This document shows positions 60,274-64,000 of a stretch of 64,000 bases of DNA, in pieces (positions within the stretch are counted from its first letter, which is position 1; each line of letters starts with the position of its first letter). Below the pieces are notes generated by a model. It had not been told where the DNA came from, made no database searches, and saw only the letters and a program-made list of their open reading frames with translations. The stretch is from JAKFEW01 sp036675505 (lineage in GTDB: Bacteria; Cyanobacteriota; Sericytochromatia; S15B-MN24; JAQBPE01): the NCBI GenBank assembly GCA_036675505.1, contig JAKFEW010000092.1, positions 42,567 through 106,566 on the forward strand, given 5' to 3'. A program made the position numbers and the translations under genes.

Positions 60274-61082
60274 AGGAGCTGACCGCGCCTGCCGGCATGC
60301 CGGCGGCGCTCGCCGATCGTATTCTCGATCGGCTGGCGATCATGAAGCTCGCCGGCCGCGAGCTTTCGCACACCCGCGAGGCGAACCTGGCGGCGATCGA
60401 CAAGCTGCTCGCGGGGCAGCCGTTCTATACGCTCGGCATCCGGTCCGTGATCCGCGAGGTCGAAGCGGGGCGGCTCGACCGCCAGGGCGTGCTCGACATG
60501 GTCGCGGGCTTCACCAAGTGCAGCACGGATCTGTCGTTCGAGAAGGGCCCCAACTACATCAGCCCGCGCGCCTGCCTGGAAGGCCTCTGGGAGGGCGCGA
60601 AGCTGATGCGGCGGGTGCGCGACCGCAAAGGGCGCGTCATCTTCGGCGCCGGGCACGCCGGCACCATGATCGAGGCCTACAACCGCCTGGCCGCGTATTT
60701 CCGGGCCTACGGCTGCGAGACGCCCACGGCCGGCGGCGGCGTGGAGGTGCAGAAAGACTGGTTCGTGGATTTCGTCGGCGTGGTCGCCTGCGTGACCGAC
60801 ACATGCGGCATCCACCACACCCACATGACCGAGGCGATGGCGGCCTTCCTGGACCACCTGGAGACGCCGCCCGACCTCGCGATCTGCGATCATGGCTTCG
60901 GCGGCGAGTCCATCAACCGCGGCGTGCCCTGCATCGTGCCGATGGATACCAACGATCCGGGCTTCGCGGTCGCCAAGAACCTCGGCGAGCCGTTCGTGCT
61001 CGTTCCCATGAACGACAACCGCCCGAACTTCGTGATGGCGGAGCTCGCCGACATCTACATCAGCATGATCGAGGCCGCGTGA
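60270..61082 (+). CDS. Putative sugar-phosphate phosphatase, unusual family
   Basis: A 270-residue cytoplasmic protein whose GTG start overlaps the synthase stop and has GGAGG seven bases upstream. Conserved-looking segments are FGAGHAGTMIEAYNRLAAYF (about 125), CGIHHTHMTEAM (about 178), ICDHGFGGESI (about 205) and PMDTNDPGFAVAKNLGEP. This resembles, from memory, an actinobacterial family annotated as phosphatase. It lacks the DxDxT motif of HAD phosphatases such as OtsB. Coupling to the synthase suggests that it dephosphorylates that product; this is inference. Confidence 0.7.
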   Translation: MKELTAPAGMPAALADRILDRLAIMKLAGRELSHTREANLAAIDKLLAGQPFYTLGIRSVIREVEAGRLDRQGVLDMVAGFTKCSTDLSFEKGPNYISPRACLEGLWEGAKLMRRVRDRKGRVIFGAGHAGTMIEAYNRLAAYFRAYGCETPTAGGGVEVQKDWFVDFVGVVACVTDTCGIHHTHMTEAMAAFLDHLETPPDLAICDHGFGGESINRGVPCIVPMDTNDPGFAVAKNLGEPFVLVPMNDNRPNFVMAELADIYISMIEAA

Positions 61083-61170
61083 AGGTCTGGTGAAAATTTG
61101 CCGGTAAGATCGGGTGAGCGCGCTGGCGCTTCCCTGGGCCTTGTGCTACTATATTTCTGCTAAAAGCGTT

Positions 61171-61244
61171 GGGGTGGTAGCTCAGTCGGTTAGAGTGCCT
61201 GCCTGTCACGTAGGAGGTCGCGGGTTCGAGTCCCGTCCGCCCCG
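61171..61244 (+). tRNA. tRNA-Asp (GTC)
   Basis: A 74-base cloverleaf. Acceptor GGGGTGG pairs with CCGCCCC (one G-T pair), the D-arm contains GCTCAGT..GGTTAGAG, the anticodon stem CCTGC/GTAGG encloses the loop CTGTCAC with anticodon GTC, and the T-arm is GCGGG-TTCGAGT-CCCGT. The discriminator is G. CCA is not encoded. A TATATT at 61150-61155 may be the -10. Confidence 0.97.
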
Positions 61245-61256
61245 CTCGAAGCTCCA

Positions 61257-61290
61257 AGCCCGGACGGTTTCCCGTCCGGGCTGGTTTTTT
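61257..61290 (+). terminator. Terminator after tRNA-Asp
   Basis: An 11-bp perfect stem (61257-61267 with 61272-61282), four-base loop, then GG and six T. It lies 12 bases after the tRNA. Confidence 0.93.
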
Positions 61291-61328
61291 GGCCAATTGG
61301 AATAAGAGTGACATAATAACTTGCCCTC

Positions 61329-61357
61329 TTTACAGACGCTTGTTTCTGTGTTAAATT
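61329..61357 (+). promoter_or_regulatory. Promoter of the hairpin-rich leader/small ORF
   Basis: TTTACA (61329-61334) and TAAATT (61352-61357), spacer 17. It sits in a distinctly A+T-rich patch directly after the tRNA terminator. Predicted transcription start is near 61364. Confidence 0.65.
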
Positions 61358-61363
61358 ATCGGC

Positions 61364-61579
61364 AATATCAGGTAATGTGGGCAAATTGCCCAAGCTGGCC
61401 CCGAAGCGGGTCCGACTTTCATCCGCCCGCGCGATCCTAGCGAGATGCGACGCGCGCACCCGTCTCCAAGGTGGGAGACGGCCAGGAGCGGCCCCTGGCC
61501 CATCAACCAGGCGCCGATGCGAAGAGCCCCCAAGGGGCAACGAGTAAAGGAATCGAATATCAAGAAAGGGAACCAAAAT
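61364..61579 (+). ncRNA. Hairpin-rich leader or small RNA
   Basis: About 216 bases between a good promoter and the ATG of a 57-residue ORF. Perfect stems are at 61379-61391 (GGGCAA/TTGCCC), 61460-61467 with 61474-61481 (8 bp, six-base loop), 61480-61486 with 61494-61500 (7 bp, sharing two bases with the previous stem), and 61526-61530 with 61534-61538. The shared bases make two stems mutually exclusive, as in switch-like leaders. It does not match a riboswitch that I can recognise. It could also be a free-standing RNA ending at the 61.8 kb terminator. Confidence 0.4.
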
Positions 61580-61753
61580 ATGTTCCACGCTGTCAACGGC
61601 GACAGGGCGGGGCGACGCAACGCGGCGGGAAATCTCTTCCCGATCGACGGCGAGCCGTCCATCGCCAACAAGGGGGACCGAGGGTTCTCCGACCAGGCCG
61701 AAGCCACGGTCTTCATGATCGGCAATCCGGCCCGCGAGCGTCCTCGGCACTAA
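61580..61753 (+). CDS. Small protein of 57 residues downstream of structured leader
   Basis: A short ORF starting at ATG 61580 with AAAGGGA about ten bases upstream and followed 17 bases later by a strong terminator. The product is polar (MFHAVNGDRAGRRNAAGN..., ending NPARERPRH) with one hydrophobic patch (ATVFMIGN). No family is recognised. The promoter-leader-ORF-terminator layout supports an independent unit, but the region may act as RNA and the ORF may be fortuitous. Confidence 0.4.
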   Translation: MFHAVNGDRAGRRNAAGNLFPIDGEPSIANKGDRGFSDQAEATVFMIGNPARERPRH

Positions 61754-61770
61754 GCTCTGAGCCGTTCACG

Positions 61771-61801
61771 ACCTTCCCGCAAGGGAAGGTCCCTTTTTTT
61801 T
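61771..61801 (+). terminator. Intrinsic terminator with GNRA loop
   Basis: An 8-bp perfect stem (61771-61778 with 61783-61790), tetraloop GCAA, then CCC and eight T. Confidence 0.95.
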
Positions 61802-61898
61802 GGCCATTTCTCCTCGACACGTGAACCGCAAAGACGAAGACGAGCGGAAACGCCGCGTCCGAGGCCACTTCGCGCCGAGCGGGACCTCCGCTCGCTCA

Positions 61899-61927
61899 TT
61901 GACGCGCCGGCCCCGCCTGGTTTACAT
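61899..61927 (+). promoter_or_regulatory. Putative promoter of the 92-residue gene
   Basis: TTGACG (61899-61904) and TTACAT (61922-61927), spacer 17. It lies in the 244-bp gap between the preceding terminator and the ATG at 62046. Confidence 0.55.
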
Positions 61928-62045
61928 TTCGTTACACTGGGTGATGAGGGCCGTCGACGCGGACGGCACCCCGCTACGGGCCGGGACGGTGTCCAGCGCG
62001 GGATCCGGCGGCAGGGGCGCCGGGGGGTTTGAGGAGGGTGCCGCG

Positions 62046-62324
62046 ATGGAAATGTCGACGAGCTACTTCGCGACGTGCACGAAGGCCGAGGTGCTGCTGC
62101 TGGAAGAGTTGGCGCGCGAGCACCGGCACCGCCTGCGCGTGAAGCACATCGAGACCCCGCACTCGATGCAAATCGTCATCGAGACGGACAGCCAGCAGCT
62201 GCGCGACTACATCTACTTCATGCTGCAGCGGTTGCGCAGCCAGCAGCGGGCGCTGGAAAAGGTCTTCGGTCGCGTGGCGCAAGACGCGCCGGCGATGGAG
62301 ATTCCGGGGCAGCCTGCGGCTTGA
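62046..62324 (+). CDS. Small alpha/beta protein of 92 residues
   Basis: A soluble protein of unknown function. GAGGAGG lies eight bases before the ATG. The sequence alternates helix and strand: TKAEVLLLEELAREHRHRL, VKHIETPHSMQIVIETDS, QQLRDYIYFMLQRLRSQQRAL. This looks like a compact helix-strand-helix fold, perhaps nucleic-acid binding, but no catalytic motif is seen. It has its own promoter candidate and precedes the TPR-like gene by 71 bases. Confidence 0.7.
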   Translation: MEMSTSYFATCTKAEVLLLEELAREHRHRLRVKHIETPHSMQIVIETDSQQLRDYIYFMLQRLRSQQRALEKVFGRVAQDAPAMEIPGQPAA

Positions 62325-62351
62325 GCGCGGGCGCCACGCGTGGGGCGCATG

Positions 62352-62357
62352 TATAAT
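62352..62357 (+). promoter_or_regulatory. -10 element before the TPR-like gene
   Basis: A perfect TATAAT 38 bases before the ATG at 62396. TTGAGC at 62322-62327 is 24 bases upstream, too far for a standard -35. Confidence 0.5.
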
Positions 62358-62395
62358 GGGTCTTCGGTACCCTGCCCCACACGAGGTTGTCACCC

Positions 62396-62815
62396 ATGTC
62401 CACCGACACGGCCCTCAGCTACGACGAACGCTACACGAAGCTTCTCGAGCGCTACGAAAGCGGCGAGCCGCCCGAGGCGCTGATACCTGAATTCCAGCAA
62501 CTGCGTCTCGAGCATGCCGACATCCGCGTGGCGGTGGCGCTCAGCTGGCTCTACACCCTGGCCGGGCAGAAGGAGCGCGCGTTGCATTACGCCAAGGAAG
62601 CCAAGGGCGTGCCGCAGGGCAAGTACAACCACGCGCTCGCGCTGCTCACCTTCAAGGAGAAGGGCGTCCGCGAGAAGCTCGACGAAGCGTACAGGATGGG
62701 CGGCGAGGAAGGTCGCAAGGACGCGATCGACAACCTCCAGGACGCGATCAAGCGCCGTGGGGGGGTGTATCCGGCAGCCGAGAAGATGCTCAAGTGGCTC
62801 CAGGAGTGGGGCTAA
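62396..62815 (+). CDS. Small TPR-like helical protein
   Basis: A 139-residue, all-helical protein. The central part has TPR-like helix pairs (DIRVAVALSWLYTLAGQKERALHYAKEAKG, then NHALALLTFKEKGVREKLDEAYRMG). The C-terminal GGVYPAAEKMLKWLQEWG is amphipathic. It probably mediates protein contacts. GAGG lies about nine bases before the ATG. It is 13 bases upstream of dus, so the two are probably co-transcribed. Confidence 0.75.
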   Translation: MSTDTALSYDERYTKLLERYESGEPPEALIPEFQQLRLEHADIRVAVALSWLYTLAGQKERALHYAKEAKGVPQGKYNHALALLTFKEKGVREKLDEAYRMGGEEGRKDAIDNLQDAIKRRGGVYPAAEKMLKWLQEWG

Positions 62816-62828
62816 CAGGGCGTTTGAC

Positions 62829-63824
62829 ATGCCTGCCCCCTCCTTCGCGCCGCTCGTCGTCGGCGGCCTGAAACTCGACAGCCACGTGATGCTGGCCCCG
62901 ATGTGCGGGGTCGGCGATCGGCCCTACCTGGAAATCTGCCGCGAGGTGGATCCGGTCAGCGTGCTCGCCACCGAGATGGTGAGCGCGAACGGCCTCGTGC
63001 ACGGCGGCAAGAACACCACCGAGATGGTGGACTTCCACACGGTCGCGGGCCCCGTGATGATCCAGATCTTCGGCCACGAAGAGGCGATGCTCGCCCTGGG
63101 CAGCCGCATCATCGAGGAGTCGGGCGTCGCGCTCATCTCGATGAATTTCGGCTGCCCGGCCAAGAAGATCGTGAAGAACTGCGACGGCGCCGCGCTCCTG
63201 CGCACGCCTGAGCGCATCGGCGAGCTCGTCGAGGCCTGCGTGAAGGCCACCAAGTTGCCGATGGTCTGCAAGATGCGCATCGGCTGGGACGATACCTCGC
63301 GCAACTACCTCACGGTCGCGAAGATCATCCAGGACGCCGGCGCGCATTCGATCGCCGTGCATGGCCGCACGCGCGAGCAGGGGTACAGCGGCGAGGCCGA
63401 CTGGCAGGCGATCAAGGAGATCGCGGCGCACGTGGACATCCCGGTGATCGGCAACGGCGACATCGATTCGCCGGAGGCGGCCATGCGGCGGATGAAGGAG
63501 ACGGGCGTCGCGGGCGTGATGATCGGCCGCGCGGCCATGGGCAACCCGTGGATCATCGATCGCACCGCGCGCTTCCTGGCGACGGGCGAGCTGCCGCCTG
63601 TGCCCACCTTCGCACAGCGGTTGGCGATCGCCGTGCGCCACGTGCACAAGCTGATCGAATTCAAGGGCGAGCGGATCGGGGTGGCGGAAAGCCGCAAGCA
63701 CGTCTCGTGGTACACCACCGGCCTGCCCGGCTCCGCCGAGCTCCGCCAGCGCGTGAACCAGGCCAAGACCGCCGACGAGCTGCTCGGCATCCTCCACGGC
63801 TTCCTGGCGCTCGCAGCCGCCTGA
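62829..63824 (+). CDS. dus: tRNA-dihydrouridine synthase
   Basis: FMN-dependent reduction of uridine in tRNA, 331 residues. The TIM-barrel begins MLAPMCGVGDRPY. The catalytic Cys is in SMNFGCPAKKIVKN (about residue 105), followed by VCKMRIGWDD, IAVHGRTREQGYSG (phosphate/FMN contact), VIGNGDI, and GVMIGRAAMGNPWI. The C-terminal helical domain has the RKHVSWYTTGLPG segment. It is DusB-like. A strong terminator follows 20 bases after the stop. Confidence 0.96.
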   Translation: MPAPSFAPLVVGGLKLDSHVMLAPMCGVGDRPYLEICREVDPVSVLATEMVSANGLVHGGKNTTEMVDFHTVAGPVMIQIFGHEEAMLALGSRIIEESGVALISMNFGCPAKKIVKNCDGAALLRTPERIGELVEACVKATKLPMVCKMRIGWDDTSRNYLTVAKIIQDAGAHSIAVHGRTREQGYSGEADWQAIKEIAAHVDIPVIGNGDIDSPEAAMRRMKETGVAGVMIGRAAMGNPWIIDRTARFLATGELPPVPTFAQRLAIAVRHVHKLIEFKGERIGVAESRKHVSWYTTGLPGSAELRQRVNQAKTADELLGILHGFLALAAA

Positions 63825-63844
63825 CGCCACCCGCTCCAGACACC

Positions 63845-63881
63845 CAGGGCCGGTCCGCGAGGACCGGCCCTGAATGCTTTT
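63845..63881 (+). terminator. Terminator after dus
   Basis: A 12-bp perfect stem (63845-63856 with 63861-63872), tetraloop GCGA (GNRA), followed by AATGCTTTT. Confidence 0.85.
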
Positions 63882-63931
63882 GGAGTTGGAGTGGGAGGTA
63901 GGGAGGTGGACGGAAAACTAATCAGGGGTCG

Positions 63932-64000
63932 TTAGACCGCGAGCGCCATGCGATGCGCCAAAGGCACGAGCGCAAAGGCCTTGCCGTCGAGGAAGAGGTC
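63932..64000 (-). CDS. 3' end of an unidentified gene
   Basis: The last 22 codons of a minus-strand reading frame that continues past the window edge, ending in TAA at 63932-63934. The visible end reads DLFLDGKAFALVPLAHRMAL. This is too short to assign. It is convergent with dus, separated by the terminator at 63.85 kb. Confidence 0.45.
   Translation of the reverse strand, partial: DLFLDGKAFALVPLAHRMALAV

Noticed and set aside
61190..61750. Minus-strand frame of 186 codons across the tRNA and its terminator
   Set aside because: It runs through tRNA-Asp and an intrinsic terminator and has no recognisable domain.

Overview
The window is a G+C-rich bacterial chromosome segment packed with genes on both strands. 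It has short gaps, many ATG/GTG/TTG starts with a GGAGG-type ribosome site, one tRNA and no rRNA. No phage, transposase, integrase or CRISPR array is seen. The best lineage clue is a Ycf23/DUF561 gene (37320-38072), a family best known from cyanobacteria and plastids. A RecG with an N-terminal extension and a kinase-ATPase-GAF-histidine kinase of the type common in cyanobacteria agree with it. No photosynthesis gene is present. My inference is a high-G+C, probably heterotrophic relative of Cyanobacteriota (a Sericytochromatia-like lineage would fit). This is not proven by 64 kb.

1-10 kb: the 3' end of leuS, a lipoprotein, a glycolate oxidase operon (glcD-glcE-glcF, minus strand), a LysM/cysteine-peptidase-like protein, small regulators (HTH protein, CheY-like receiver) and an exported protein. 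10-24 kb: a giant hybrid signalling protein with a broken Ser/Thr kinase domain, a YeiH-type transporter, and two tandem NHL-propeller lipoproteins that share an N-terminal octapeptide repeat. A two-part lipid-binding-like protein follows. Two intergenic regions (10.05-10.17 kb and 23.82-23.98 kb) share a repeated CCAGATAA element.

24-33 kb: a double GNAT protein, kynA-kynU (tryptophan to anthranilate, formamidase not seen), and a two-gene operon of unknown function: a 1078-residue beta-rich protein and a 466-residue coiled-coil protein. This operon is preceded by three 24-bp tandem repeats and followed by a strong terminator. It is the most self-contained unknown module in the window. 33-45 kb: lysS-eda, an SDR, a LanC-like protein, ycf23, an alpha/beta hydrolase, an ABC transporter with an AttH/CrtC-like exported protein, and pgi.

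45-64 kb: competence genes comEA-comEC, a pair of tiny exported paralogues, mnmA-mpg, recG and a phosphoesterase, mtnA, two envelope proteins, a GT4 glycosyltransferase and a trehalose-phosphate-synthase operon with an unusual putative phosphatase. Then come tRNA-Asp, a promoter with a hairpin-rich leader in front of a 57-residue ORF, two small proteins, dus, and the 3' end of an unidentified minus-strand gene.

Several genes without a ribosome site have a -10 hexamer only six or seven bases before the start codon. This suggests that leaderless transcription is common here. A 29-bp dispersed repeat occurs in inverted orientation near 32.95 kb and 48.46 kb, and at the second site it encodes the end of ComEC.
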